Shown piece after piece: positions 42,988-54,696 of a stretch of 64,000 nt of DNA. A program made the translations under genes and the position numbers. The notes under the pieces are model-generated. The model searched no databases and was not told where the DNA came from. It saw nothing but the letters and a program-made list of their open reading frames with translations. This DNA is from Halomonas sp. H10-9-1 (GTDB lineage: Bacteria > Pseudomonadota > Gammaproteobacteria > Pseudomonadales > Halomonadaceae), in contig NZ_JAMSHO010000001.1 in NCBI RefSeq assembly GCF_040147005.1, positions 744,001 through 808,000 on the forward strand, read 5' to 3'. Position 1 is the first letter of the stretch. Each line of letters opens with the position of its first letter.

Positions 42988-43010
42988 CGAAACTTAAGCG
43001 CATAGTTTCG
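42988..43010. promoter_or_regulatory. LysR-type operator between pirin and its divergent regulator
   Basis: CGAAACT and AGTTTCG form a perfect 7-bp inverted repeat with 9 bases between, 25 bp upstream of the regulator start. The same AGTTTCG half-site recurs at 43981-43987 in front of the glutathionyl-hydroquinone reductase gene. Confidence 0.55.
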
Positions 43011-43034
43011 CTTTAAATATTCGAGGGGGTCGAA

Positions 43035-43949
43035 ATGTCCCGCGTTACCCTGGCCCAGTGGCAGATGTTGGCGGCGGTCGTCGATCACGGTGGTTTCGCG
43101 CGTGCCGCCGAGGCGATCCACAAGAGTCCCTCCACCCTCAATCACGCGGTCCACAAGCTGGAGGAGCAGCTGGGCGTGCGTGTCCTGGAGCCGGCAGGCC
43201 GCCAGGTGCGCCTGACCGAAGCGGGCGAGATGCTGCTGCGCCGCGCGCGCCAGCTGATCGAGAGCGCGGCGGCCCTTGAGGAGGTGGCCGGCAGCCTCGC
43301 CGAGGGCCTCGAGGCCGAAGTGGTGCTGGCGGTGGACCAGGTGTTTCCCCCCGACGCCCTGGCCCGCGCCCTGGCCACCTTCTCGGCGGCCTATCCCCAT
43401 GTGCGGGTACAGCTTCATGAGACGGTGCTCAACGGCGGCATCGAGATGCTCTATGACGCCCGAGCCGATCTGGTGATCTCGGGCCTTTCCGCCCAGGGGT
43501 TCCTGGGCGAGCCGCTGGCCACCGTGCGCTTCGTGGCGGTTGCCCATCCCGACCACCCCCTGCATCGCCTGGGGCGGCCGCTGGACCTGCGGGACCTGGT
43601 GCAGCACCGCCAACTGGTGGTGCGCGACTCGGCGTTGCGGCAATCCATGGATGCGGGATGGCTCAAGGCCGAGCAGCGCTGGACCCTGAGCCACCTGGAG
43701 ACTTCCATCGATATGCTGGAGCGCGGCCTCGGCTTCGCCTGGCTGCCGGAGACGCGGATTCGCCAGGCACTCGATACCGGACGCCTCCAGCCGCTGCCGC
43801 TCACCGCCGGGGGTATCCGTGAGATTCCCGTGCAGCTGATCCATCGCGACCGCGACCGCGCGGGCCCGGCGACACGCTTCCTGGCCGGTGCCCTGACCAG
43901 TGAGGCGCAGCGTGGCACGGGCAGGGTGGAATTCGATGCTATCGAATGA
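43035..43949 (+). CDS. LysR-family regulator divergent from pirin
   Basis: The 304-residue protein has the LysR winged helix at residues 4-62 (LAQWQMLAAVVDHGGFARAA, then SPSTLNHAVHKLEEQLG) and an effector-binding domain from about 88. The SPSTLNHAVHKL recognition helix is less usual than the SQPALS form, which places it in a subgroup often linked to pirin. It likely controls pirin, itself, and perhaps the downstream reductase gene 96 bp away. Confidence 0.9.
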   Translation: MSRVTLAQWQMLAAVVDHGGFARAAEAIHKSPSTLNHAVHKLEEQLGVRVLEPAGRQVRLTEAGEMLLRRARQLIESAAALEEVAGSLAEGLEAEVVLAVDQVFPPDALARALATFSAAYPHVRVQLHETVLNGGIEMLYDARADLVISGLSAQGFLGEPLATVRFVAVAHPDHPLHRLGRPLDLRDLVQHRQLVVRDSALRQSMDAGWLKAEQRWTLSHLETSIDMLERGLGFAWLPETRIRQALDTGRLQPLPLTAGGIREIPVQLIHRDRDRAGPATRFLAGALTSEAQRGTGRVEFDAIE

Positions 43950-44045
43950 AAGCGCCCAGAATATGCGCTGAAGCATCGATAGTTTCGTCTTACTCTGGGG
44001 GAATGACCCATCGCGGCGAAGGCCGCCCACCAGAGGAGGATTTCC

Positions 44046-45050
44046 ATGGGCCTGTTGATCGACGGCAAGTGGCACGACCAGTGGTACGACACCGACAAGC
44101 ACGGCGGCGAGTTCGTGCGCGAATCTGCCAAGCTGCGTGACTGGGTGACCCGTGACGGCGGGGCCGGCCCCGATAATCAGCCGGGGCTGCCCGCCGAGGC
44201 GGGGCGCTATCACCTCTATGTCTCGCTGGCCTGTCCCTGGGCCCACCGCGTGATGATCATGCGCAAGCTCAAGGGGCTCGAGGAGCTCGTCGGCCTCTCC
44301 CACGTCAGCCCGCTGATGCTCGACCAGGGCTGGACCTACCACCAGAATGAGGGCGCGAGTGGCGACCCCATCAATGGCGTGGCCTATCACCGCGAACTCT
44401 ATACCCTGACCGACCCGCACTACACCGGGCGGGTCACGGTACCGGCGCTGTGGGACAAGGTGCAGGGACGCATCGTCAACAACGAGTCGGCCGAGCTGAT
44501 GCGCATGTTCAATGGCGCCTTCGATGGGCTCACCGGCAACCGCCTCGACTTCTATCCGGCCGCGCTTCGCGAGACCATCGAGTCGGTCAACGCCGATGTC
44601 TACGACCACATCAACAACGGGGTCTACAAGTCGGGCTTTGCCACTGACCAGGCGGTCTACGAGAAGCATGTGGTGGCGCTGTTCGAGGCCCTGGACCGCA
44701 TGGAGGCACGCCTGGCGGAGCATCGCTACCTGGCCGGCGAGTGGCTCACCGAGGCGGATATTCGCCTGTTCACCACCCTGGTGCGCTTCGATGCCGTCTA
44801 TCACGGCCACTTCAAGTGCAACCTGCGGCGCATCGAGGACTACCCCAACCTCTCCAACTACCTGCGCGAGCTCTACCAGTGGCCGGGAGTGAAGGAGACC
44901 GTGGACTTCGACCATATCAAGCGCCACTACTACTACAGCCACGACACCATCAATCCCACCCGGATCGTGCCCCACGGCCCCATCCTCGAGCTTTCGCGCC
45001 CCCACGACCGCGAGCGCCTGTCGGGGCAGGGTATCCGCGAGAAGGGGTGA
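44046..45050 (+). CDS. Glutathionyl-hydroquinone reductase (Xi-class glutathione transferase)
   Basis: The 334-residue protein has the YqjG/EcmA pattern: an N-terminal loop with [16 protein letters not shown], the active-site CPWAHR motif with Cys63, an [12 protein letters not shown] segment near residue 140 and an all-alpha C-terminal domain with [14 protein letters not shown] near 237. It reduces glutathionyl-hydroquinones to hydroquinones using glutathione. AGAGGAGG precedes the start. Pirin, which may act on quinone-like flavonols, and a shared half-site suggest a quinone-stress locus, which is inference. Confidence 0.93.
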   Translation: MGLLIDGKWHDQWYDTDKHGGEFVRESAKLRDWVTRDGGAGPDNQPGLPAEAGRYHLYVSLACPWAHRVMIMRKLKGLEELVGLSHVSPLMLDQGWTYHQNEGASGDPINGVAYHRELYTLTDPHYTGRVTVPALWDKVQGRIVNNESAELMRMFNGAFDGLTGNRLDFYPAALRETIESVNADVYDHINNGVYKSGFATDQAVYEKHVVALFEALDRMEARLAEHRYLAGEWLTEADIRLFTTLVRFDAVYHGHFKCNLRRIEDYPNLSNYLRELYQWPGVKETVDFDHIKRHYYYSHDTINPTRIVPHGPILELSRPHDRERLSGQGIREKG

Positions 45051-45093
45051 GGCTGGTAGAATGCGCCCAACTTCATATCCAGATACGAGTCCC

Positions 45094-45969
45094 ATGACCG
45101 ACCAGATCCAGCGCTTCCTGTTCGACAACACCAACGTGCGCGGCGAGCTCGTGACCCTCGAGCAGGCCTATGCCGATGTCCTCGATCGCCACGCCTATCC
45201 CCCCGCGGTGAATCACCTGCTCGGCGAACTGCTCGCCGCGGTGGCCCTGCTCACCGACACCGTCAAGCTCGATGGCACCCTGAGTATCGAGGTGCGCGGC
45301 AACGGCGCCCTGGCCCTGCTGATGGCCGAGTCCAACCCCGGCGGCGAGCTGCGTGCCATCGCCCGCATGGCCGAGGACGCGGCGATCCCCGACGAGAGTG
45401 CCGGCTTCCGCGAGCTGGTGGGCGAGGGGCAGATCATGATCACCCTGGACCCCCGCGAGGGGCACCGCTACCAGGGCATCGTCGCCCTGGACCGCGATAG
45501 CCTGGCCGACTGCCTGGCCGACTACTTCGCCCAGTCCGAGCAGCTGCCCACCCGACTGTGGCTTGCCGCCGATGGTCTGCGCGCCGGAGGCCTGCTGCTG
45601 CAGCGCATGCCTGACGAGTCGCAGAACCAGGATCTCGATGCCTGGGAGCGCAGCGTGCACCTGGCGGCGACCGTCAAGCAGGAGGAGCTGCTGGGCCTGG
45701 CCCCCGAGGCGCTTCTCCAGCGCCTCTATCACGAGGAGACGGTGCGCATCTTCCCGCCCAAGGCGCTGCGGTTCGGCTGTACCTGTTCCCGGGAGCGCAT
45801 CGCCGATGCCCTGGTGACGCTGGGTGCCGAGGAACTGCGCGACGTGGTCGCGGAGCAGGGCGGCATCGAGACGCAGTGCCACTTCTGCCACACTCGCTAC
45901 GCCTTCTCCGAGGAGGAGGTCGAGGCGTTGCTGGCCGGCGCCAGCGAGCCACCGGCGACCCTGCACTGA
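45094..45969 (+). CDS. hslO: Redox-regulated chaperone Hsp33
   Basis: A 291-residue holdase activated by oxidation. The N-terminal chaperone domain (residues 1-180) includes [20 protein letters not shown] (landmark) and [10 protein letters not shown]. The C-terminal redox switch has Cys229 and Cys231 in FGCTCSRER and Cys262 and Cys265 in QCHFCH, the conserved CxC...CxxC zinc ligands, all present. ATG 45094 is the conserved N-terminus ([10 protein letters not shown]). It follows the glutathionyl-hydroquinone reductase gene by 43 bp, again linking this stretch to oxidative stress. In many proteobacteria hslO also neighbours pckA, as here. Confidence 0.97.
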   Translation: MTDQIQRFLFDNTNVRGELVTLEQAYADVLDRHAYPPAVNHLLGELLAAVALLTDTVKLDGTLSIEVRGNGALALLMAESNPGGELRAIARMAEDAAIPDESAGFRELVGEGQIMITLDPREGHRYQGIVALDRDSLADCLADYFAQSEQLPTRLWLAADGLRAGGLLLQRMPDESQNQDLDAWERSVHLAATVKQEELLGLAPEALLQRLYHEETVRIFPPKALRFGCTCSRERIADALVTLGAEELRDVVAEQGGIETQCHFCHTRYAFSEEEVEALLAGASEPPATLH

Positions 45970-46052
45970 TGACGAGGCTGGCGTCCGGCATGCCTAGCCG
46001 GCGCATTCTTTTTGCGGTGCACAAGTGAACGCGTGGCGAATTCCGCGCATGT

Positions 46053-46067
46053 TGTAGAAAAACTACA
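46053..46067. promoter_or_regulatory. HexR-like palindrome upstream of pckA
   Basis: TGTAG-AAAAA-CTACA is a perfect inverted repeat with the 15-bp spacing and TGTA...TACA ends of the HexR motif described in Shewanella and relatives, where HexR controls central carbon genes including pckA. A CATAAT box lies at 46112-46117. It is 186 bp upstream of the pckA start. Confidence 0.45.
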
Positions 46068-46252
46068 TGAATTTCGCCCAAAAATGGCGTTCCCCGCCCT
46101 CGTCCTTTTTGCCATAATGGCGCCGCTTTCAGGCGCGATCATGGTCCACAGGCAGCCAGCCGCAGGGCCCGATCGCCATGCTACCCCCGGCTTTTCGCGT
46201 CTCCGGCGACGCCAGGCACACGAGAGAATCGGCCCACGGCCCAGGAATCGAC

Positions 46253-47806
46253 ATGACCACACCCCAAGCTTCCCACGCCCACGTAAACCTCAGCAGCGCC
46301 GAACTGATCGAGCGATCAGTGGCCAGCGGCGAAGGCCGCCTGGCAGCCAATGGCGCCCTGGTGGTGAGCACCGGCGTCCGCACCGGTCGCTCGCCCAAGG
46401 ATCGCTTCATCGTCGACGAGCCGACCACCAGCGCCAAGATCGACTGGGGCAGCGTCAATCGTCCTTTCGACGCCGAGAAGTTCGGTGCGCTCTGGGGGCG
46501 TGTCGAGGATTACCTGCAGAGCCGCGAGCATTATGTCTCCGAGCTGCACGTGGGCAGTGACCCGGAGTACTACCTGCCTGTGCGCGTGCAGACCGAGACC
46601 GCCTGGCAGAACCTGTTCGGCCGCACCATGTTCGTGCGCCCCGAGGCCTACAACCCCTCCGCCAAGGAGGAGTGGACCATCCTCAATGCCGCCGGCTTCG
46701 AGTGTGACCCGGCTCGCGACGGCACCAACTCCGACGGCACCGTGATCATCAACTTCGCCGAGAGGAAGGTGCTGATCGCCGGCATGCGCTACGCCGGCGA
46801 GATGAAGAAGGCGATGTTCTCGGTACAGAACTTCCTGCTGCCGGAATTCGACGTGCTGCCGATGCACTGCTCCGCCAACGTCGGTGAGGATGGCGAGACC
46901 TGCCTGTTCTTCGGCCTCTCCGGTACCGGCAAGACCACCCTCTCCGCCGACCAGGCGCGCTACCTGATCGGTGACGACGAGCATGCCTGGGGCCCGGGCA
47001 CCGTCTTCAACATCGAGGGTGGCTGCTACGCCAAGTGCATCGACCTTTCCGAGAAGAACGAGCCGGTCATCTGGAACGCCATCAAGTTCGGCACCGTGCT
47101 GGAGAACGTGGTCCTCGACGACCGTCGCGAGCCGGACTATGCCGATGATAGCCTGACCCAGAACTCGCGCGCCGCCTATCCGCTGGAGCACGTCGACAAG
47201 CGCGTTCCCGAGAACCGCGCCGGCGAGCCCAACGCCATCGTCTTCCTGACCTGTGACATGTCCGGCGTGCTGCCCCCGGTGTCCGTGCTCTCCAAGGAGG
47301 CTGCGGCCTACCACTTCCTCTCCGGCTACACCGCCAAGGTGGGCTCCACCGAGATGGGCTCCTCCGAGGGCCTGGCCGCCACCTTCTCTACCTGCTTCGG
47401 TGCACCCTTCTTCCCGCGTCCGGCGCGCGAGTACGCCGACCTGCTGATCAAGCGCGTGGAAGAGAAGGACGCCCAGGTCTACCTGGTCAACACCGGCTGG
47501 ACCGGCGGCGCCTACGGCGAGGGCGGTGCACGCTTCTCCATCCCGACTACCCGCGCCATCATCAGTGCCATTCAGTCCGGCATGCTGCGCGAGGTCGAGA
47601 CCCAGCGCCTCGATGGCCTCAACCTCGATGTGCCCACCGCGGTGCCGGGCGTCGATTCCAGCCTGCTCAACCCGCGCGAGACCTGGGAAGACAAGGACGC
47701 CTACGACCGTCAGCGCCAGGAGCTGGCCGCCAAGTTCGTCGACAACTTCAAGAAGTTCGAGGGCGTCAGCGATGCGATCGTCAAGGCCGGTCCCAGCCTG
47801 ACCTGA
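46253..47806 (+). CDS. pckA: Phosphoenolpyruvate carboxykinase (ATP)
   Basis: The 517-residue enzyme converts oxaloacetate and ATP to phosphoenolpyruvate in gluconeogenesis. Motifs are [14 protein letters not shown] near residue 40, [11 protein letters not shown] near 205, the kinase P-loop [12 protein letters not shown] near 223, [20 protein letters not shown] (metal binding, near 242) and [17 protein letters not shown] near 410. Length is typical for the ATP type. ATG 46253 begins at the conserved N-terminus; the longer upstream frame is not family-like. It has its own promoter region and a strong terminator. Confidence 0.97.
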   Translation: MTTPQASHAHVNLSSAELIERSVASGEGRLAANGALVVSTGVRTGRSPKDRFIVDEPTTSAKIDWGSVNRPFDAEKFGALWGRVEDYLQSREHYVSELHVGSDPEYYLPVRVQTETAWQNLFGRTMFVRPEAYNPSAKEEWTILNAAGFECDPARDGTNSDGTVIINFAERKVLIAGMRYAGEMKKAMFSVQNFLLPEFDVLPMHCSANVGEDGETCLFFGLSGTGKTTLSADQARYLIGDDEHAWGPGTVFNIEGGCYAKCIDLSEKNEPVIWNAIKFGTVLENVVLDDRREPDYADDSLTQNSRAAYPLEHVDKRVPENRAGEPNAIVFLTCDMSGVLPPVSVLSKEAAAYHFLSGYTAKVGSTEMGSSEGLAATFSTCFGAPFFPRPAREYADLLIKRVEEKDAQVYLVNTGWTGGAYGEGGARFSIPTTRAIISAIQSGMLREVETQRLDGLNLDVPTAVPGVDSSLLNPRETWEDKDAYDRQRQELAAKFVDNFKKFEGVSDAIVKAGPSLT

Positions 47807-47852
47807 TCGCCTTGGCAGGGCCTGCTTCCGGCCCGATGTCATGACAAACAAG

Positions 47853-47886
47853 AACCCGGCACCGCCTTGGCGGTGCCGGGTTTTTC
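47853..47886 (+). terminator. Rho-independent terminator of pckA
   Basis: ACCCGGCACCGCC and GGCGGTGCCGGGT form a 13-bp stem followed by TTTTTC, 47 bp after the stop codon. Confidence 0.9.
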
Positions 47887-47917
47887 ATATGGGTGGGCGT
47901 CCATTGTCAATGTATCA

Positions 47918-48194
47918 GGGCGCCCGGTCAGGGCTATCGCAGATAGCCTGGCTGCTCGATAGCTCGGGGCTGATCTGGCGACAAGCCTACGAGGAGGCGC
48001 TGTAAATACCTCCCTGTACGCTACCTCGGCCCTGCAGCGCTCTCGCGTCCCGCTCCGCTTGCAGGTCCGGTGCTGGCCATCCATGGCCAGCCCGTTCGGA
48101 GCAGTGCTCCTCACCCCTGGTCCTCGGACCTCCTCTTCGGCTTATCCCCAGCGCCCCTTGCCTCCGGTAACTGCGATAGCCCTGGGCGCCCGGT
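47918..48194. mobile_element. MITE-like element with terminal inverted repeats (copy B)
   Basis: The element has perfect 13-bp terminal inverted repeats, AGGGCTATCGCAG (47930-47942) and CTGCGATAGCCCT (48171-48183). The 11-base direct repeat GGGCGCCCGGT flanks it at 47918-47928 and 48184-48194, as expected for a target-site duplication, though this sequence is partly palindromic. The interior contains no credible gene. A degenerate copy lies at 14694-14865, lacking about 80 internal bases. It fills the gap between the pckA terminator and the acyl-CoA synthetase gene. Confidence 0.65.
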
Positions 48195-48197
48195 GAT

Positions 48198-49907
48198 TCA
48201 GCCCTTCAAATCCGGAAAATCATCCTCGAAGAACTCCATTTCACCGCGCTGGTCGCTGGCCTTGTCGGCTTCGGCCTGACGCAGCTCCACGCGACGGATC
48301 TTGCCCGAGATCGTCTTGGGCAGGTCGGCGAACTCCAGCCGGCGGATACGCTTGTAGGGCGCCAGGCGCTCGCGGGTGAAGGCGAAAATGTCTTGGGCCA
48401 GTTCGGCGCTGGGTTCATGGCCGGCGGCAGGAATGATATAGGCCTTGGGCACCGAGGTGCGCACCGGGTCGGGGCTGGGCACGATGGCCGCCTCGCCCAC
48501 CGCGGGGTGCTCGATCAGCACGCTCTCGAGCTCGAAGGGGCTGATGCGGTAGTCGGATGCCTTGAAGACATCGTCGGCGCGGCCCACGTAGGTGATGTAG
48601 CCCTGGTCATCCACGCTCGCCACGTCGCCGGTGAGGTAGTAGCCGCCCTGCATGGCGGCCGCCGTGCGCTCCGGATCGTTGGCATAGCCCACCATCAGGC
48701 CGGCGGGGCGCTCCTCGCCCAGCGCCAGCGCGACTTCCCCTTCTGTGGCCGGCTTGCCTTCGGCATCGAGCATTGCCACCCGGTAGCCGGGCAGCGGACG
48801 GCCCATGGAGCCCGCCTTGAGCGGCTGGCCCGGGGAGTTGCCGATCTGGGCGGTGGTCTCGGTCTGGCCGAAGCCGTCGCGGATGGTGAGGCCCCAGGCC
48901 CGACGTACCTGTTCGATCACCTCGGGGTTGAGGGGCTCGCCGGCGGCCACCGCCTCGCGCAGGGCGACCCGGTGGGAGGCCAGGTCCTGCTGGATCAGCA
49001 GTCGCCACACCGTGGGCGGCGCGCAGAGGGTGGTGATCTCGTAGTCTGTCAGCACCTTCAGCAGGGCGGCGGCGTCGAAGCGCGAATAGTTGTAGAGAAA
49101 GACGCAGGCGCCGGCGTTCCAGGGGGCGAAGAAGCAGCTCCAGGCGTGCTTGGCCCAGCCCGGAGAGCTGATATTGAGGTGGCGGTCCCCCTTCTGCAGG
49201 CCGATCCAGTAGAGGGTGGAGAGGTGTCCCACCGGGTAGGACTGGTGAGTATGGGTGACCAGCTTGGGCTGGGAGGTGGTGCCCGAGGTGAAGTAGAGCA
49301 GCATGGGGTCGTCGGCGGGGGTCGGCCCGTCGGGGGTGAAGGCGTCGCTTTCGTCTCGGGAGTCGGCGAAGTCGTGCCAGCCTTCGGCGGTGCCGCCCAC
49401 GGCGATCCGCGTCAGAGTGTCCTTTCGGCCGGCAAACTTCTCCAGGTGCTCATGGCCGATCACCAGGTGTCTTACCTGGCCGCGGGTGATGCGATCCTCG
49501 AGGTCCTCCGGGGTCAGCAGGGTGGTGGCGGGGATGATCACCGCGCCGAGCTTGATGGAGGCCAGCATCACCTCCCACAGCGCCACCTCGTTGCCCAGCA
49601 TCAGCAGCACCCGGTCGCCCCGCGCCACGCCCAGGGAGCGCAGCCAGTTGGCGGCCTGGTTGGAGCGCCGCGCCATCTCGGCGAAGCTGAGCCGCGCCTC
49701 CCGGCCATCCTCCTCGACGATCCACAGCGCCGGGGCGTCGTTGTCCCGGGCCATGACATCGAAGTAGTCCAGGGCCCAGTTGAACTCGCTGAACGTCGGC
49801 CAGCGGAAGTCGCGATAGGCGGTGTCGTAGTCCTCGCGATTCGCCTGCAGGAAGTCGCGGGCGGCGAGGAAGCGCTCCAGCGCCGGTGAGCTCGATGATG
49901 TCGGCAT
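48198..49907 (-). CDS. AMP-forming acyl-CoA synthetase (medium-chain / ACSM-like)
   Basis: A 569-residue adenylating enzyme. P-loop-like LLYFTSGTTSQPKLVTHTH lies near residue 195, then ISSPGWAKHAWSCFFAPWNAG near 242 (landmark), DGFGQTETT near 337, YYLTGDVASVDDQGYI near 430 and the C-terminal lysine motif LPKTISGKIRRVELR near 530. It activates a carboxylic acid to its CoA thioester in two steps. The sequence pattern is of the medium-chain or propionyl/butyryl group rather than acetyl-CoA synthetase. ATG 49907 has AAGGGA upstream and drops a 28-residue extension. A TetR-type palindrome lies in the 205-bp spacer to tex. Confidence 0.9.
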   Translation of the reverse strand: MPTSSSSPALERFLAARDFLQANREDYDTAYRDFRWPTFSEFNWALDYFDVMARDNDAPALWIVEEDGREARLSFAEMARRSNQAANWLRSLGVARGDRVLLMLGNEVALWEVMLASIKLGAVIIPATTLLTPEDLEDRITRGQVRHLVIGHEHLEKFAGRKDTLTRIAVGGTAEGWHDFADSRDESDAFTPDGPTPADDPMLLYFTSGTTSQPKLVTHTHQSYPVGHLSTLYWIGLQKGDRHLNISSPGWAKHAWSCFFAPWNAGACVFLYNYSRFDAAALLKVLTDYEITTLCAPPTVWRLLIQQDLASHRVALREAVAAGEPLNPEVIEQVRRAWGLTIRDGFGQTETTAQIGNSPGQPLKAGSMGRPLPGYRVAMLDAEGKPATEGEVALALGEERPAGLMVGYANDPERTAAAMQGGYYLTGDVASVDDQGYITYVGRADDVFKASDYRISPFELESVLIEHPAVGEAAIVPSPDPVRTSVPKAYIIPAAGHEPSAELAQDIFAFTRERLAPYKRIRRLEFADLPKTISGKIRRVELRQAEADKASDQRGEMEFFEDDFPDLKG

Positions 49908-49994
49908 GTGCTGTCCCTTCGTGTTGTTGATGCATTGTGTAGAAGGTGTTGAGGCTAGAAACTCTAGCCAGATTCTGGCCTGCCTGTCCAAGAA

Positions 49995-50010
49995 CCAAGC
50001 GAACGCTTGG
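49995..50010. promoter_or_regulatory. TetR-type palindrome between acyl-CoA synthetase and tex
   Basis: CCAAGCG-AA-CGCTTGG is a perfect 16-base palindrome 88 bp upstream of the acyl-CoA synthetase start. Palindromes of this form often bind TetR-family repressors of fatty acid or branched acid catabolism. No such regulator gene is adjacent. Confidence 0.5.
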
Positions 50011-50112
50011 ACTAAAGTTATCTCCCCCAGGCGGCGGCGGCCGTGCGTGGCTCGTCCCGGCGTTTGTGATACCTTGTCGCGATCGTTTTTCGAGCATCAG
50101 TGAAGGGGTTAC

Positions 50113-52476
<2,364 letters not shown>

Positions 52477-52492
52477 TACAATCAGGCCTTCT

Positions 52493-52515
52493 ACGGGCGC
52501 CGCCAGGGCGCCCGT
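52493..52515 (+). terminator. Hairpin after tex
   Basis: ACGGGCGCC and GGCGCCCGT form a 9-bp stem with a 5-base loop, 17 bp after tex and 58 bp before gshA. The missing T-run leaves read-through into gshA possible. Confidence 0.45.
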
Positions 52516-52572
52516 CTCACTATCAGCGAGGCGCGCCGCCTCGGCGCCGTAACCACCAGCAGGGGTGTTATC

Positions 52573-54183
52573 TTGTCCGACTCATTCGCTACCCTCATCG
52601 AACGCCTGGAGGCTTCTGCCCGCCGGGGAGAGTTCAGCCGACTGCGTCGCGGCCTCGAGAAGGAGGGGCTGCGCGTCGACCGCGAGGGGCGCGTCGCCCA
52701 GACGCTGCATCCCCATGCGCTGGGCTCCAAGCTGACCCATCCGCATATCACCACCGACTACTCCGAGGCGCTGCTCGAGTACATCACGCCGGTCACCTGT
52801 CGGCCCGCCGACGCCCTCGATTTCCTCGGCGACCTGCACCGCTTCAGCTATCGCTACCTGGGTGATGAATTGATCTGGCCGGCCAGCATGCCGGCACGCC
52901 TCGACGGCAACGACAGCATCCCGATCGCCGACTATGGCAGCTCCAACGTGGGCACCATGAAGCGGGTCTATCGCCAGGGGCTCGATGTGCGCTACGGGCG
53001 CATCATGCAGGCCATCGCTGGGGTGCATTACAACGTCTCGCTGCCCGACGACCTGTGGACGCTGCTGCGTGATCTCGATGGCGACCAGGCCACGCCGCTG
53101 AACGACTATCGCTCGGCGCGCTACTTCGGCCTGATCCGCAACTTCCGTCGCCACAGCTGGCTTTTGCTCTACCTGTTCGGCGCTTCGCCGGCCATCGACC
53201 GCAGCTTCCTGCCCGACGGCCGGGTCCCCGACAAGCTCGAGGCCCACGGCGAGGAGACGCTGATCTCGCGCTACGCCACCAGCCTGCGCATGTCGGACTT
53301 GGGTTACCAGAACAAGGTGCAGGAGCAGCTCAAGATCTGCTTCAACTCGCTCTCCAACTACGTCAACACCCTGCGCCACGCCATCTCCACGCCGTGGCCC
53401 GCCTACGAGGCGCTGGGCGTCAACGAGAATGGCGAGTGGCGCCAGCTCAACGCCAACATCCTGCAGATCGAGAATGAGTACTACAGCGATATCCGGCCCA
53501 AGCGGGTGGCCCGTCACGACGAGACCCCCAGCCAGGCCCTGGAGGCTCGCGGGGTGGAGTATATCGAGGTGCGCTGTCTCGACCTCAATCCGCTGCTCAC
53601 CCTGGGCGTGGACGAGCCCCAGATCCACTTCATCGACACCTTCGTGATGTGGTGCCTGCTGTCCGAGAGCCCGTGGATCCCCGATGCCGAGTGCGACACC
53701 CTCGACGATAACCGGCGCCTGGTGGTGGAGCGCGGCCGTGATCCCGAGCTGCGCCTGTGCCACGCCGGCACCCCGCGCAGCGTGGCCGACTGGGGCGGCG
53801 AGATCCTCGGCGAGATGCGTCGGGTGGCCGAGCTGCTCGACCGCCTGGAGGAGGGTACGCCCCACGCCGATGCCGTGGCCGCCATGGCCCCGCGGCTGGA
53901 AGATCCGGCGTTGACTCCCTCCGGCCGGCTGCTGGCGCGCCTGCAGGAGGGTAACGAAGAGCTTTCCGGTGCCATGCTGAGCATCGCCCGGGAGCAGGCC
54001 GAACGGCTGCGCCAGGAGCCCATGGACCCTGGCCGCGAGAGGCTCTTCGACGAGCTGGTGGAGACCTCCCATCGACAGCAGGCGGAGATCGAGGCCGCCG
54101 ATCGCGTCTCCTTCGCCGACTTCCTGAGCGACTACTTCGCCCGTGCCCGGGAATCCCGTGTTACCGATGGGGTCAGCCAGTGA
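52573..54183 (+). CDS. gshA: Glutamate-cysteine ligase
   Basis: The 536-residue enzyme catalyses the first step of glutathione synthesis. The GshA pattern is clear: GLEKEGLRVDREG near residue 28, LTHPHITTDYSEALLEYITP near 55 (landmark), YRQGLDVRYGRIMQAIAGVHYNVS near 135 and IEVRCLDLNPL near 332. It is the proteobacterial type 1 enzyme of usual length. Translation starts with TTG at 52573, behind AGGGG, because the conserved N-terminus begins there. Its last 4 bases overlap the dsbB GTG start. gshB is not in this window. Confidence 0.95.
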   Translation: MSDSFATLIERLEASARRGEFSRLRRGLEKEGLRVDREGRVAQTLHPHALGSKLTHPHITTDYSEALLEYITPVTCRPADALDFLGDLHRFSYRYLGDELIWPASMPARLDGNDSIPIADYGSSNVGTMKRVYRQGLDVRYGRIMQAIAGVHYNVSLPDDLWTLLRDLDGDQATPLNDYRSARYFGLIRNFRRHSWLLLYLFGASPAIDRSFLPDGRVPDKLEAHGEETLISRYATSLRMSDLGYQNKVQEQLKICFNSLSNYVNTLRHAISTPWPAYEALGVNENGEWRQLNANILQIENEYYSDIRPKRVARHDETPSQALEARGVEYIEVRCLDLNPLLTLGVDEPQIHFIDTFVMWCLLSESPWIPDAECDTLDDNRRLVVERGRDPELRLCHAGTPRSVADWGGEILGEMRRVAELLDRLEEGTPHADAVAAMAPRLEDPALTPSGRLLARLQEGNEELSGAMLSIAREQAERLRQEPMDPGRERLFDELVETSHRQQAEIEAADRVSFADFLSDYFARARESRVTDGVSQ

Positions 54184-54695
54184 GCGCCCTGGCCCGTCTC
54201 TCGGTGCGCCAGTGGAGCCTCGCCGGCCTGGCCTTCTGTGTGCTGATGATGGCGGTGGCCCTGGGCCTCGAGCATATCGTCGGCCTCGAGCCCTGCCCGC
54301 TGTGCATCTTCCAGCGGGTGGCGGTGATCGCGGCCGGCCTGGTGTTCGCGTTGGCGGCGATCCACAACCCCGCCGGCCGTGTCGGTGCCGCACTTTATGG
54401 TGTGTTGGGCCTGGCCGCGGTGGGTGGGGGCATCGGCGTGGCGGGCCGCCACCTGTGGCTGCAGTCGCTGCCCGCCGACGAGGTACCCAGTTGCGGCCCC
54501 GGCCTCGACTACATGCTGGAGATCCTGCCGCTGCAGGAGGTGATGAACATGGTGCTCTCCGGCTCCGGCGAGTGTGCCGAGATCGACTTCCTGTTCCTCG
54601 GCGTCTCGCTGCCGGGCTGGACCCTGGTGGGCTTCATCGTGCTGGCCCTGGCGCCGCTGGGGATGCTGCTGTCCGCCATGCGGGAGCGCGGCTGA
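54180..54695 (+). CDS. dsbB: Disulfide bond formation protein B
   Basis: The 171-residue inner-membrane quinone reductase reoxidises DsbA. Four hydrophobic helices are visible. The first periplasmic loop has Cys39 and Cys42 in EPCPLC, and the second has Cys105 and Cys132 (PSCGPGLDYM and GECAEIDF), so both essential pairs are present. The start is GTG, forming a GTGA overlap with the gshA stop, so translation is coupled. The link between thiol metabolism genes here is plausible but may be incidental. Confidence 0.95.
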   Translation: MSALARLSVRQWSLAGLAFCVLMMAVALGLEHIVGLEPCPLCIFQRVAVIAAGLVFALAAIHNPAGRVGAALYGVLGLAAVGGGIGVAGRHLWLQSLPADEVPSCGPGLDYMLEILPLQEVMNMVLSGSGECAEIDFLFLGVSLPGWTLVGFIVLALAPLGMLLSAMRERG

Positions 54696-54696
54696 G

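Noticed and set aside
42930..45134. Very long minus-strand open frame of 734 codons antisense to the LysR and glutathione transferase genes
   Set aside because: High GC creates long stop-free antisense frames. The translation is low-complexity (His, Gln, Val, Gly-rich) without motifs, while the plus strand encodes two well-recognised families.
47839..48114. 91-codon minus-strand ORF after pckA
   Set aside because: It covers the pckA terminator and the left part of the MITE-like element and shares its only similarity with the other repeat copy.
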